The notes: generated by a model from the letters alone, not told the origin. 64,000 nt of DNA from Liopterus haemorrhoidalis (GCA_963971575.1 OZ020623.1:15316980-15380979); one strand, 5' to 3'. Positions 31,057 to 42,555 are shown, counted from the stretch's first letter. Numbers and translations: made by a program.

Positions 31057-32115
31057 CTAGGATGATTAAGTAAAGGATGCGCTATTCGTATACTAACAAC
31101 ATTGACGATTGTGTGGAAACCCCTGTTGAGAAAGAAGGCAATATATGTCTGTACTGTGCACACTGCAACTACGTAATGCGCATGTGCACATTTGAATTTG
31201 AAACAAGCGTATTTTTAAATGAAAATATTTATAATATATATAAATTTTATAAGATATTTGAGAAATTTGTATAACGCGGTGTTAATTTTCTGCGTATCGT
31301 GTCAAACGGACCTGAAACTGTATAAATGTGTATTTAAAATTTATCTAATCATTTTAAAATAATATTATTTGTCATTAAAACAATCTTTAATGATATTTTA
31401 AAAATTAAAGGTTGCCAATAAAGGAGGCAGTATTATGAATTTAATCAGTCAGTTAAAGGATAAAGTGGTAGTTACAATAAACTAAAATAAGCTTGAAAAA
31501 TATTAGTGCCAAGTAATACTACCCAAACATCTTGTTGCGAAAATTACATGACTATGGCCCGATTGTAAGAATCTCTATTAAATTTAATGATTCAAAATAC
31601 CAGAGGTGGCTAGCTATTGGTCCTTTTCAAATATTCCGATAAGACGTTGAAGGGCCACATCCTTTGAGTATCCCCCCACAAACCAGAAATTAATTTAATT
31701 TTTATCGTTCGATTAATGAAGGATTGAAAGACGGATGTACAAAATTGAAATATATGTGGGAGGGGGTGCAGAAGGGTTAATTTTGATATATATTTTTTTA
31801 CATTACATAGAAATATTCTAATCTTTACCTATAAGGGATGGTTTGATAATTTTTATTTTGTTGCGATAATTGATTAAATGAAAGTATGGAAATAAAATAT
31901 ACAACACAAATAGATACACATATTTTTATTCGTTTTGAAATATCACAAGTCTGTTGAACATTTTTCTTTTTGCCACCTTGTGTATATCTAACAATTTAGC
32001 ACAGTAATAGCGTCTTAAGTGTGTACGCAGTACAGCGATATATATCTTTCTCAGTCAGTAAGGGTTTCCACACATTTTACACACGAATAGCGCATCCTTT
32101 ACTTAATCATCCTAG
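31057..32115. mobile_element. MITE with long inverted ends and 8-bp TSD
   Basis: GGTATAAT at 31049-31056 and 32116-32123. The ends CTAGGATGATTAAGTAAAGG are identical for 33 bp on both sides, and similarity continues inward for about 100 bp (TGTGGAAACCC on both sides). An 8-bp TSD fits hAT-type mobilisation. No transposase; a 65-codon frame at 31077-31274 lies in the left arm and has no recognisable domain. Confidence 0.75.
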
Positions 32116-32734
32116 GGTATAATGGATTCTGCAACTCAACCATTAAATTAATTTAATAACTTTCCATGAGATGGGTCGCGAAGGATTGGTTTTTTGAAAA
32201 TTTGGGTCGCTAACAATAAAGGTTGGAAACCACTGGTTTAAGTCATCATAATGTATCCTGAGCACAACAAGCCTTTAGCTTTTGCTCTTCATTTATTATT
32301 AGTAATAATAATATTTAAACCCACTAGCATTAGAAGAAAAAATTTCTTCACTTATAACTTTACATAATGAGTACTTCAAAGATTATACCAGGTGGTTTAT
32401 GAGCCATTCACTTTTTTTAGGACATTTCAGTTTCTTTGGGTGCTACAACTGTTCATGAAACGGTCGTACTTATTCTGTAAGTGACACTGACGACATCAAT
32501 GCATTTGACAGTTTTTTTAATGTGGATTGATAATGCTTTTCTTGCATCATTTAAACAAAAACCACAAGATATGACACTGTTTTTGTAAATCTGAATACTA
32601 TGAGATAACTTTCCGAAATGGTGAACCATCGAAATTTTCTATCGTTTAGATCAGTGATCATATTCATGGAAATCAGTCTGCTTCACGAGTGCTGAAATTA
32701 ATAGGCGGGCCGAAGTGATAATTTATTTTCAGGT

Positions 32735-32880
32735 TTTTGTAGGTATGACCACCAAATAACCCTTATAACGTCACTCATATGTCTGTCTGTTCGATATAAA
32801 TTGTATCTAAACGGCTAAACATACATGATTGAAATTTGGCATGTGTGTATAACTTTTTGGCCCACAAATAGAAAAACTAG
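32735..32880 (+). repeat. (TCTG)-containing dispersed repeat, copy 2
   Basis: Blocks TTTTGTAGGTATGACC, TAACGTCACTCATATGTCTG, CTAAACGGCTAAACAT and TGAAATTTGGCATG match the copy at 33333-33490 directly and the one at 17285-17465 inverted. Confidence 0.65.
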
Positions 32881-33332
32881 AGAGAGTTCAAAAAAACACT
32901 TCATATAAATAAATATGTATTTAACGAAAAAAATACCTGGTCTACATGATAAAGAAAACTGCATATAAATTATATGGAAATTCTTTTAAAAATAACATCA
33001 GTAGAAAAGAAATTTTCTAAGACACCTACGTAGAGTAGTTCGCAGTTTTCTTATTGGTTACCTGTAATATAGTAGCGGTACGGTACATGTTGCTCCGGTA
33101 ATATTTTATCCCGGTTCAAGAGTTTGCGGTGAGAATACCGATTTCCATTTCAATTACCTACTGAATCGAATACCGACCTGAAAAAAAAATCGTCTTTCGA
33201 AGAAAAATGTCTACTAGTATATTGTAAATGCTCGCGGTATAAGAGTAAGGAGAATACATTTATATCAACTTCAAGAATTTACAGGTTAAGTTATAAGAGC
33301 ATCGTAAAGTGAGAGGTGATGTTATTACGTTT

Positions 33333-33490
33333 TTAGGGTTTTGTAGGTATAACAAATAAAAAACTTTTATAACGTCACTCATGTGTCTGTCTGTCTGTCT
33401 GTTGCTAAAATGTAGCTAAATAGTTGAACACAGAAAGTTGAAATTTGTCATGCTTATACAAATACTTTTGGCCCACTTATAGGAAAACTA
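33333..33490 (+). repeat. (TCTG)-containing dispersed repeat, copy 3
   Basis: AGGGTTTTGTAGGTATAACA, CGTCACTCATGTG, (TCTG)4 and TGAAATTTGTCATGC; similarity with 32735-32880 continues to the TTTTGGCCCAC..TAGGAAAACTA block. The two copies lie about 600 bp apart, head to tail. Confidence 0.65.
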
Positions 33491-33554
33491 TTGAGAATTT
33501 AAAAAATACATCGCGAGGTAAATATAAACAAATATGTATTTAATGAAGAAATAA

Positions 33555-33670
33555 ACATATTTTTCTCACGACCTTGTGTAAAACGAACTTTATGTACCTA
33601 GTTTTTGACATATAAAGTGTCACTTTACTCACGAGGGAAATTTTTTGAAATTTATTCCCTCAATAAAAAA
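33555..33670. repeat. Dispersed repeat, inverted relative to 24505-24640
   Basis: CGAACTTTATGT, CCTAGTTTTTGACATATAAA and AATTTATTCCCTCAATAAA are the complement of the blocks at 24510-24640. Confidence 0.65.
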
Positions 33671-34263
33671 ATAAAAATAATAATAATAATTGCTGGTTAT
33701 TTTAATAAATGGTCTTGCGCATTTATATTACAATAAAAAGCATAAAATGAATAAAAATAGTAGTAAAAAGAATTAAAAAAATTACTCATACAAACATTTC
33801 TTGGTCAAATATTGGTCAAAATAGATCTTATTATAATATATTTTCTGTAAATAATTTGCAGTTAAATAAAAATAATTAAATTTTTACTAATTATTGTTTA
33901 GTTATGTCAATAACTAGTTAGATAACAAATACAAAAAGTCTTAACCATGTATGATTTTTTATTAAATAAGTTATTTGAATAAAAGCTAAAAGTTGGGGGA
34001 TCTAAAGTTAATGTCAAAATTGTTTCGCGGACCCCAGTTTAAGAACCGCTGTAATAGACAATGAATCGAAATTTTTCAAGACATTGAAAAGACATTTTTA
34101 TTGTTATTGAAAATAAAATATAAGAAAACGCAAAAAAAGACAAAAATATAATTTAATTTCCTTCTAGATGATTGAAGTCATTGAAGTCATTGAACTTCAA
34201 TGACTTCTCACATTATGTGGACGTTCTATTTTATTTATCAGACCAATTTATTTTATTTTGTGA

Positions 34264-34326
34264 CTTTTTAACCTAGCTCTGATGAAGATTTAATATTAAA
34301 TCGAAACGTTAGCGAAGTTAAAATAT
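34264..34326 (+). ncRNA. Hammerhead-ribozyme-like motif with extended stem I
   Basis: Stem I outer arm TTTTTAAC and inner GCT, core CTGATGA, stem II GATTTAA-TA-TTAAATC (perfect), core GAAA, stem III reduced to AC/GT, site GTT, stem I inner AGC and outer GTTAAAA. Both parts of stem I pair across a small internal loop. This is the best-formed of the five motifs in the window. Confidence 0.65.
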
Positions 34327-34424
34327 TGTTTTAATTTTAATTTCTGACCAGTCCGAATACCATTACTTCCTTATCTTATTATATTTTACGGACGTAACCA
34401 TCTAATTCAAGACGTATATTTTAT

Positions 34425-34742
34425 ATTATATAAGAAAATGGAAAATTAATTTTAATAAATATATTTTAAATTTAACGTCACAAATCATTTTTAGTTTTAA
34501 CATTATAAATATAATGCACTGAGTGAAAATGAATAGTTTTCCCATCTTAAAAAGTTAAAGAATAAATAATTCGGAATAATACTCATTATTTGTCCAGTTT
34601 TTAATAATACGCGAAGAGTTGATTCAATTTGAATTGAATGAAGTAAGGCGTATGGCTAGAGAAAGAAGTCTGAGGTGCCGAGCAAGTTCCACATTAAGGT
34701 AATGATTTGTTTGCCAACACAGTTGACAATGGGTCCACTAGT
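34425..34742 (+). repeat. Dispersed repeat, copy 2
   Basis: Direct copy of 18828-19128, including AACATTATAAATATAATGCA and TTTGCCAACACAGTTGACAA. It begins about 100 bp after the hammerhead-like motif. Confidence 0.75.
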
Positions 34743-34889
34743 ATTTTCATAATATTAACAAGCTGTCTTCGTAGCAATATAACAATTAACTAGGTCTATT
34801 GATTTCTGTTTGAAAATTATATGAAATCAAATTTCAAATTGATTAAATAAATTGTAACTGATCGTCATGAGAAAAGTTTTTTATGTATC

Positions 34890-35188
34890 TCGGGATTAAT
34901 GTGCATTAATTGCTCAAAGGAAAAATGGAAAGAAACTTCAGTATGAGAATTTAAGAACATATGAGAGCATGGAGTCTCAATAAAACATATTCCAATGTTG
35001 CAGAGCACATGATCAGCAACAATCACACGTTTAATATAGGTAATGTCACAATCTTTTTTGTTCAACCTAAGGGATTAAAACTGTACATGTTAGAAGCGTC
35101 GGAGATTAAAAAGGCTATTTATAAGAAGAAAATTTTATTGAACGAACAATTTGAGTCAATAAATTCTCCTCTTCTAACCCCCTTTTAA
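34890..35188 (+). pseudogene. Penelope-like ORF C-terminus (GIY-YIG region remnant)
   Basis: The frame reads SNVAEHMISNNHTFNIGNVT, FFVQPKGLKLYMLEASEIKK and LLNEQFESINSPLL before the stop at 35186. It resembles the last third of the GIY-YIG endonuclease domain of Penelope-like elements (S..AEH....H.F, then G.KL..LE..EI and a short SPLL-type tail). The reverse transcriptase is absent. A CTGACGA..GAAA motif follows 85 bp downstream, as expected for the pseudo-LTR. Confidence 0.65.
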
Positions 35189-35271
35189 TCTTTTAGTGTT
35201 TTCCTAATCCCGTTTGTTGTACATACTACCTGGTGACTATATATTTCATTAAGATATATTAATATTTTTAT

Positions 35272-35310
35272 TCTGACGATGTCATAGAAAGCCGAAATAC
35301 GTATCATACA
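35272..35310 (+). ncRNA. Weak hammerhead-like motif downstream of Penelope tail
   Basis: CTGACGA and GAAA boxes are present 14 bases apart, but stem II (TGTC against AAGCC) pairs poorly. Position after a Penelope C-terminus supports the identification; it is probably inactive. Confidence 0.4.
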
Positions 35311-35359
35311 TTTTATTAAATATTTTTTGAAACAATAACCGAGTGTTTTTACGAGTTTA

Positions 35360-36863
35360 CGAGGGCTATTTGAAAAGTAACCTCCATTGTTGCGTACCGT
35401 GAGTAGTAGGCGGGGGAGCGCCGCCATTGTTATATCGGCGCGTGCAGTGATTCAGTAGCTTCTAGCTGTGCAAGGGGGAGCGTCGTAATGTCGAGTGTTC
35501 GCTTGTTATAACCTCAAAACATGAGTGTCGAAATAGAATATACCGCCAAATATTAGATAGAACTCACGGCATCGAAACTTTCCGAAAATTTTCCTCAAGT
35601 TTCTCGGACTGATTTGTACGAGATAGTCTTCGAAAAATTAGGCTACCGGAAGTTTTGTGCTCGTTGGGTAGCAAAACTGCTGACCGAGATCCACAAAACC
35701 AATCGAATGGGTTCCACCCTAGACTTTCTTCTAGACTTGGCTCCAAGTGATTTCTACCTGTTCAACCACATGAAGAATCGGCTTGGGTCCAAGCAATTCG
35801 CTAATTATGAAGATCTTCAAAATGCTGTGACAGGTTGGCTACATTTCTCTGGCGGCGGCAGAGTTCTATGAAGAAGGAATTTCAAAGCTGGTTAAACGCT
35901 ATGACAAGTGCTTAAATTTAAATGGCGACTAGGTGAAAAAATAAACAAAATATCTAGTTTTAAGAAGTATACAATAAAATATTTGTATCTATGCAAGGGT
36001 CTATTCTGTAACTTCTCGACAGTCACGAGCACAGTATTATGTCACCTATGCACACTGCACTGTCTTTGTAGACTGTCCTTTGTGATGTTGTTTTGTATTC
36101 GGCATTATCGAAAATAAGTAACACCATTTTCAAATTTTGACATATTGTGATAGTCAGAATAAATTTCAAACAGAGGGTTATATTGAATAGAAATGCCATA
36201 GTCTTACAAAATATTAAAAATAATTCCGAATATATATCGAATTCCTTCAAGAATGTTGACTGTAAGAAAATGTTGTCACTGGGATCAATGAAGAGGATTG
36301 CAGATTCCATTGGATAAATTGCGTAAAACATCTTATTTAGATTAATTAAATTTTATTAGGAGTATCTTATATGTTTAATATAAATTAGTTAAAGAACACA
36401 AAAAATATATATATATATAAAAAATACCTAAATGATCTTCTCATTTAATTACCGAGCAGTCTTATCTTCCCCATTTCAAGTACATCTAAAAATTCATAAA
36501 ACATATATTCCTAGGCATAACTAAAACATTTTATGTAAAAAGCAACAAAAATATATATTTTTATATAAAAAACACATTTTAAATCACACTAACCTACAAA
36601 TATATTCAAACATCTAAACAACAAGTACAAATGTCAAAAAACAACATCACTTTTCAAAGAGAACACGTTCGTAGGTCTCCTCTCAAGAGCGACACAACAC
36701 TGTTAAAAGTGCTCTATCAATTAGTTACAGAATACCAACACGAGGTTGAAAATCGGAACTTTCAACAGGATACTGTAAAAACGATTGTCGAAAAGTTTAC
36801 AGAATATACCCCCCTGGTTTTATTTTTATAGCCAAACGAAGGTTGTTTTCCGAATAGCCCTCG
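35360..36863 (+). mobile_element. Internally deleted mariner with non-mariner insert
   Basis: TA flanks at 35358-35359 and 36864-36865; the ends read CGAGGGCTATTTGAAAAG and, complemented, CGAGGGCTATTCGGAAAA. The transposase remnant starts at 35521 (MSVEIEYTAKY). Between about 35980 and 36620 lies sequence unlike a mariner. The last 230 bp up to the right end are probably its 3' part. Confidence 0.75.
35521..35932 (+). pseudogene. Mariner transposase, core deleted
   Basis: MSVEIEYTAKY, stop, then SKLSENFPQVSRTDLYEIVF, LGYRKFCARWVAKLLTEIHK and NRMGSTLDFL, then directly LDLAPSDFYLFNHMKNRLGS and ANYEDLQNAVTGWL. Only the third catalytic Asp (APSD) is left; the first two and about 130 residues between linker and C-terminus are deleted. 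A frameshift follows GWLHFS; the last residues in the new frame are GISKLVKRYDKCLNLNGD. Confidence 0.75.
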
Positions 36864-37512
36864 TATTATTTCCTATTAAATAGAACCTTCATAATTACAT
36901 TCAGTGATGGCAACACTTGAGAAAAACAAACTTCTATAATGTTTCCACGGTTTTAAGAGTAGATGTTATTTTATGAGAAGGATGTAAGTAAATAATCTGG
37001 TGCTTCTAGAAATATAAATAACTTGAGTAAATTTTCGTTTTAGATTACCAATACAGTTGGACTATAAACAACACTGAGGGCTTTCTTCAAGACAATAGAA
37101 TAAACAAATTTTGTTTACTCCATACAAATACGAGTTGATGAAAAGCAGTTTAGGTAAACATAGTTATGCTCCGTATCTCTAACTTTCTACCGTTTTACAT
37201 TTCCTTCATTCTCTTTTGTTCCAGTAATTCATTTACCATTGTCTCTGCTAAGGTCAGACCGACCGAATGTAATCTAAATAATGTAAAAAACACGATTTTT
37301 GGAGCAAAATTTAGGTTAAAATAAAGAGATTTAAAAATCCGCTAGCATTACGAGTTCTGTATTTTCAAATAAAGTTCATTCAGAAAGTAAAGAACTCTTC
37401 AATCTCACTCTCACCCAATATGAAAAAAACACCACCAATCCAATCGTATTTAAGAATATCTTATACGAAACCACCCATAAACATAAACCATTCCATGCCA
37501 TATACACTAACG

Positions 37513-38539
37513 CAGTGTTTCTCAACCTTTTCTGACCTGGGACCCCCCGAAATTATGTAAATATTGTCTGCGCCCCCCCTATACTATGGTGTATCAAGAT
37601 AATGGGAATACGTTTTTTTTTCGAAAAAGCGACGTGTGAGCAAGTTGGGAAAAATTTTGAACTATAATTTATCCACAAAATTGAATGGAAATTGAAATTT
37701 TCCGGAAAAACCCGGAAGTACAGGATATCAAGGACAATTTCGAATTTTTAAATGGGAACGTATGTCATATTGGATATCTTTGGATAGAGCTTTTCAACAA
37801 GTTTTACTTAAACATTTTTTTAATATCTTTTACGGTTGACAAAAAACTGTGATATTTTAAAATGACGATTATATTCCCTATAATGACTTGAAAGTAAAGT
37901 ATTTTTATTTACAAGTGTTCAAAGTGCCTTCCATTTTAATTTAAACACATTCGCATTCTTACTCTTGAGTTATCTGTAGCTCGGCGAGCAATTAAAAAAC
38001 TATGTAATAAAAAATATTGCACTTTCAAGTCGTACCTACTTCAAAGTACAACTTGAAAATACTTGAAGTACCTCCAACGCGAACCATTGTCAGAGAATCC
38101 CATCAACCGACACATACAATTTATTTTACCTTGATATAGTCTACTTATAGTCTGTTTATTTGGTTAAAGCGGAACTATATTTTCAAATCTAGTAATTTTT
38201 ATCAATTGAATGAAACTTTTGATCATTTTGTTTAGTAAAAGCCCATTTACTTATTAAAAAGTTAGCTAGTGACAACTTAAACGTTTGAAATAGCCTGTAG
38301 TTTAAAGTAGTTGTCAAAATAAGTAAATTATGTATAAAAATAAATAGAAAATTTATTTTATTTATGTTATGAAATGTATATTTTTATGAATATAAATGTA
38401 AGATATGTATTTATAAATATAGATAAAATTTATATCTTGCAAGATTGAGTGCATTTTTATTATCTTTTCATGTTTCGGTCTTGTATGACTTCGCGGCCTC
38501 CCAACAAAGCCTTCGCGGCCCCCCGGTTGAGAAACGCTG
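37513..38539. mobile_element. Non-autonomous hAT in RNase H sequence, perfect 8-bp TSD
   Basis: CACTAACG at 37505-37512 and 38540-38547. The ends read CAGTGTTTCTCAACC and, complemented, CAGCGTTTCTCAACC, followed on both sides by C-rich tracts (GACCCCCCG; GGCCCCCC). No transposase; a shortened MITE (38150-38300) lies inside. Confidence 0.85.
38150..38300. mobile_element. MITE, CAGTCTGTTCC family, shortened copy
   Basis: The ends AGTCTGTTTATTTGGTTAAAG and, complemented, CAGGCTATTTCAAACGTTTAAG, with GCGGAACTATATTTTCAAAT and TTTAGTAAAAGCCC inside, match the termini of the MITEs at 24865-25270 and 58205-58602. Most of the interior is deleted. Confidence 0.5.
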
Positions 38540-38750
38540 CACTAACGGTTCTAAAATTGACAATCAAACTGGCGGTGGACTTATATTTAATAACAATAAG
38601 TTCAAATTCCATTTACCTAATGAAGCGAGCGTATTTACTGCCGAAGCTTTCTGTGTGCTCATAGCTACAGAAGAAATAAGAGAAAAATCAATAAGAGCCA
38701 AACAAATATATTATCTACTGTGACTCTCTCAGCGCAATCCAGACCATACA

Positions 38751-40597
38751 TAGAGCCCTGCGCGGATATGCTCTTCTGTATCCGCATCCGATCCGCATCC
38801 GCATATCTATGATCCGCATCCGCAGCTTTTGTAAATAATAAATCCGCATCCGATCCGCATCCGCAAAAATATCCGCACAACAGGTTTTGCTGCATATTTG
38901 GAAAGAACTAACATGTTTCGCTTTATTTGGTAATTGCTGCTCTAAAACACTACTGAAAATTGTTGGATTTAAACTAAAACTAACTTAAGGCGGCGCACAA
39001 CCCTATAGTCCTCAATAGTTTCTTATACAAAACTAACAATCGGAAATAAAATTAATAACAATCTATATATCAAAATTTGCAGCGAATTTTTATCTATCTA
39101 ATAGGATATTTTTAACTGTAGAAAAAACTGTTAGGTAGTTGTAAATAAGCAAATTGCATTATGGACGCCATCTTGTAAACCAATCGACGCATATTTGCGT
39201 ACGATGCGGCAAATTGTACCTAAAGCTTCATTCTACAAATATGATTCTAGCTATTTTGTTGCATTGTGAAAATTACTTATAGTTATTGTACTTGGTAATC
39301 TATTTTTGCCGCCCTCTTGAATCTGCCGCGGTTTTCAAAATTAGTGTTACGGGTAAAAATGATTTATTTTTTGTGAAGAATACGTGTACCAAGTGGCATT
39401 CTATTATCTTTAAGTATAATATTTTTCGACGAAGGCTCTAAACTATAAGTAATCAAGTCGAAAAAAAATTTGACGTATTATTTGAATATTTATACACAAA
39501 ACTATATAAATATAAAAGTTATTCGAAACCCACAAATAGATTTAAAAATTTACAGAACAATATCGCTGATGTCTATTTTTAAGTTATTGAGCGATAATAT
39601 TTTTACAATAAATGTTTCTACAATTAAAACTATCATATTAGATAGATACAAATTCGGTGCAAAATTTGATGTATAGGTTGATACTAATTTTACTTCAGAT
39701 TGTTAGTTTTGTATAAGAAACTAGTAACCTCCGGGGGTTATACGCAGCCTTAAGAGACGCTAAAAGTTTTGGATCCTAGATGCGCTAATAATTTTGAAAC
39801 CTAGAGAGAGACAAAAATTTTGGGGGGGGGCTAAGCGTCCTTTTTCGCACGAAGCAGGTAACATCTCACGTCAGTTTTACCTTTTCTGAGGTGAGGAAAA
39901 AGTAATGCAACGTGGCTATATATTTTTTTTATTATTGTCATAAAAAAAATTTAAAAAAATAGAGAAAAGTTACTTGCTAGAAGGTACTTTTTTAATAGCA
40001 ACATGTTTCATTTTTCAATTATTGTCAATTTCAATTTTTGGAATCAGCAAGACTTTACTTCAGGTAGTATAAACCAATTGGCAGGTTACATAATAAAATT
40101 TTCGAGAAAAATGTATATAGGTAAATTTTGGTGTTTAAATAAAACTTACTAATCAGTTTTATGTAAATAAAAGCGTTTATTAGATTTAAAAGCCAGAATT
40201 AGAGCAGAGGTAGGAAGAATTACATCGAAAATGTACCAAGCAACTTTTGTCCAAAATATTATTTTCTATATACAGTAATAACGAAAAAGTTATGTTCATT
40301 GTCTTAACACAAACTCGATCATGAACAATTGTTTTAAAAACAATAAAATAGAGTGAGATAGAATGTTACAAAATATCACATGTGTATACAGACAACCGAA
40401 GGCAACCGAGGACTGCGTAGTCAGAACACAATCGCATGTTTCTCCGAAAGTAATAAAGATTTATTATGCTCACGCGGATATTGCGGATAAGCCGTATGAC
40501 ATTTTATCCGCATCCGATCCGCATCCGCATGGCTTAAATGATAATTTATTCGTATCCGCAGAAAAGTTGCGGATTACCTCGGATTTGCAAGGCTTTA
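38751..40597. mobile_element. hAT element with GCGGATCC-type subterminal repeats
   Basis: ACCATACA (38743-38750) and ACCATGCA (40598-40605) are a near-perfect 8-bp TSD. The ends read TAGAGCCCTGC and, complemented, TAAAGCCTTGC. Within 150 bp of each end the hexamer-like ATCCGC/GCGGAT occurs many times (CCGCATCCGATCCGCATCCG), as in transposase-binding subterminal arrays. Non-coding; it contains the TTAA-flanked element 38989-39749. Confidence 0.75.
38989..39749. mobile_element. TTAA-flanked foldback MITE, copy 2 (uninterrupted)
   Basis: TTAA at 38985-38988 and 39750-39753. The left end GGCGGCGCACAACCC and the right end complemented GGCTGCGTATAACCC begin inverted repeats of at least 130 bp: both contain AGTTTCTTATACAAAACTAA, TCTATCTAATA and TGTAGAAA. 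Interior blocks include CGACGCATATTTGCGTACGA and GCCGCGGTTTTC. Collinear with 26313-28278 apart from the LINE there. Confidence 0.75.
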
Positions 40598-41245
40598 ACC
40601 ATGCAGCAGCAACATTAAAAAATCCAATAATCAGCCAAATTCAAGATAATATCCTTGAAGCGATTTTAGAAGGAAAGAAAATAATAATTATGTGGATATC
40701 ATCCCACATCGGAATAGAGTGAAATATGCAAGCAGATAAACTAAAGACGCAATCCATGAAAAACTAATGGAGATAGCAGTACTAGCCAGCGATGTTAAAT
40801 CTTCAATCAAACGGAAAGTTAAAGAAACATGGGACAACCACTAGAAGACCATACCGAATACCAACCAATTCAAGTGCATAAAAGAAGACACGACCCACTG
40901 GGAATCAAGGGACCAAAGAAGAGAACAAGTTGTTAAAACAAGACTTAGACTTGGACGCATACTCTACACCCATCAGTTCATATTCCATCACCTAGACTCA
41001 CTACAATGCAATATACGCAACACAATAATTAGTCAACCATATACTACTGCACTGTACACAATATCATACAGAACTAGTTCAAAACAACCTATCAAACAAT
41101 ATAGAAGACTTGCTGCGCAACAATCGTAAAACTGAATCTAAAATAATACAATTCCTGAAAGACATAAACATCTACATAAAAATTTAACATTCATTAAATA
41201 CAGTAAATACTAGTTATTAATTAAGAAATCTGTTGTAAAATAATA

Positions 41246-42555
41246 CAAGGTGTCTCAAAAGAAATTTTATATTTATTTAGCTTACTGCGTTAACGCAACG
41301 TATCCGAGGGGCGCGGGGGTTATGTCAATCGGTAGCCTGGCTCTTGGGAATTCAGTCGCTATGGAGCGACTCTCGGGAGCAGACCGCGCGTTATGCGTGC
41401 GAGAGTTTTACAAAAACGGTGATTCGGCGAATGTAGCGCGTAGAAAATTCTGCAGTATTCGAGGTTTTCGCCACTTAAATGATGCGCCAAGCATTCCTCT
41501 CATTCGACATTGGGTTAAAAAGTTTGAAGAGACTGGTACAACGCTGGATAAATCAAAATCCGGGCGACCTAGGTCATCAAGAACGGTAGAAAACGTGGAG
41601 AATGTTAATCAGTCTGTTCGTGACGACCCGAACCTTTCAATTCGGAAGCGCGCAAGTGCTTTAAATGTGCATTGATCATCATTACATCGCATTATGCACA
41701 AAGACCTAAAGCTGCACCCCTACAAAATTCAATTGGTGCAAGAATTAAAGCCCCAAGATGCCAGTCAGAGGCTTAATTTCGTAAATCAGGTGATTGAGCG
41801 ATTTTCAACGTTTACCAACATTTTGTTTTCGGATGAAGCTCATTTTCATATTAATGGCCACGTAAATAAGCAGAACTGCCGCTACTGGAGTGCAACGAAT
41901 CCGAAACGCAAACATCAGAAACCCCTACATTCGCCTAAAGTGACCGTATGGGCTGCGATGTCGGCGCGAGGAATTATCGGCCCTTACTTTTTTGAACACG
42001 AAAGGGGGCGTGCAATTACAGTGAATTCAGAGCGTTATGTGGAGATGTTAGACAACTTCTTGGTACCTGAACTGCAAAACTTTCCTGGCTATAACCAAAG
42101 AACATGGTTCCAACAGGACGGAGCATCTTCACACACGTCCAATATGTCTCTGCCACGTGTTCGTGAAATTTTCTCAAGCAAATTGATATCCCGGAGAGGT
42201 GACATAAATTGGCCTCCACGCAATCCAGATTTAACCCCTATGGACTTTTTTCTATGGGGTTATCTTAAATCTAAAGTTTACGCCAATAAACCGACTTCAC
42301 TGGCGCATTTGAAAGAAAATATCCGTCACGAAATGGCAGCCATCCCTGAGTCCACCTGCCGAGACGTCATAAGTAATTTTACTGTTCGATTAAATGAGTG
42401 CCGAGAACGCGAGGGTCTACATTTAGACGATATTATTTCTAAGAAATAAATCCCCAAAAAGTGTATTTTAATAATTAATAAACATTTTTTCTATATACGG
42501 CTAACTTTTTTTTTAATCGATCCACTAAATATAACATTTTTTTTGAGACACCTTG
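41246..42555 (+). mobile_element. Nearly intact Tc1/mariner element of DD41D spacing
   Basis: TA at 41244-41245 and 42556-42557. Terminal repeats CAAGGTGTCTCAAAA are shared, and similarity extends over about 30 bp. 1310 bp with a single transposase frame that has one internal stop. Confidence 0.85.
41361..42449 (+). pseudogene. DD41D-type transposase with one in-frame stop
   Basis: 362 codons from MERLSGADRALCVREFYKNG. The DNA-binding half shows HTH-like segments (SANVARRKFCS; NLSIRKRASALNV) and the GRPR hinge (SKSGRPRSS). The only lesion is TGA at 41673-41675. The catalytic half keeps D158 (LFSDEAHFH), D253 (WFQQDGASSH) and D295 (NPDLTPMDFFLWG), 41 residues between the last two, which matches the rosa/DD41D lineage rather than mariner (34). 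KPLHSPKVTVWAAM and SKVYANKPTSL are typical of this group. With one stop the copy cannot make full-length protein unless read through; otherwise it looks young. Confidence 0.85.

Larger units (their letters stand above)
37336..41190 (+). pseudogene. LINE RNase H domain and tail, split by two hAT elements
   Basis: Three collinear pieces: 37336-37512, 38548-38750 and 40598-41190. Piece 1 reads SVFSNKVHSESKELFNLTL and FKNILYETTHKHKPFHAIYT; piece 2 SKIDNQTGGGLIFNNNKFKF, AEAFCVLIATEEI and, after a frameshift, DSLSAIQTI; piece 3 NPIISQIQDNILEAIL, IIIMWISSHIGIE, ADKLKTQS and a degraded tail. This is the RNase H of an I/R1-type LINE: first catalytic Asp region IYTNGSK (Asp replaced by Asn), Glu in TAEA, Asp in DSLSAI, and HIGIEGN..AD-like end. 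Removing the first hAT and one TSD copy restores IYTNGSKID exactly. Confidence 0.75.

Noticed and set aside
35614..35871. 85-codon frame as a separate gene
   Set aside because: It is the fused, core-deleted part of a mariner transposase.
36023..36331. 102-codon hydrophobic frame on -
   Set aside because: Hydrophobicity follows from AT-rich composition; no signal or family pattern, inside a mariner remnant.
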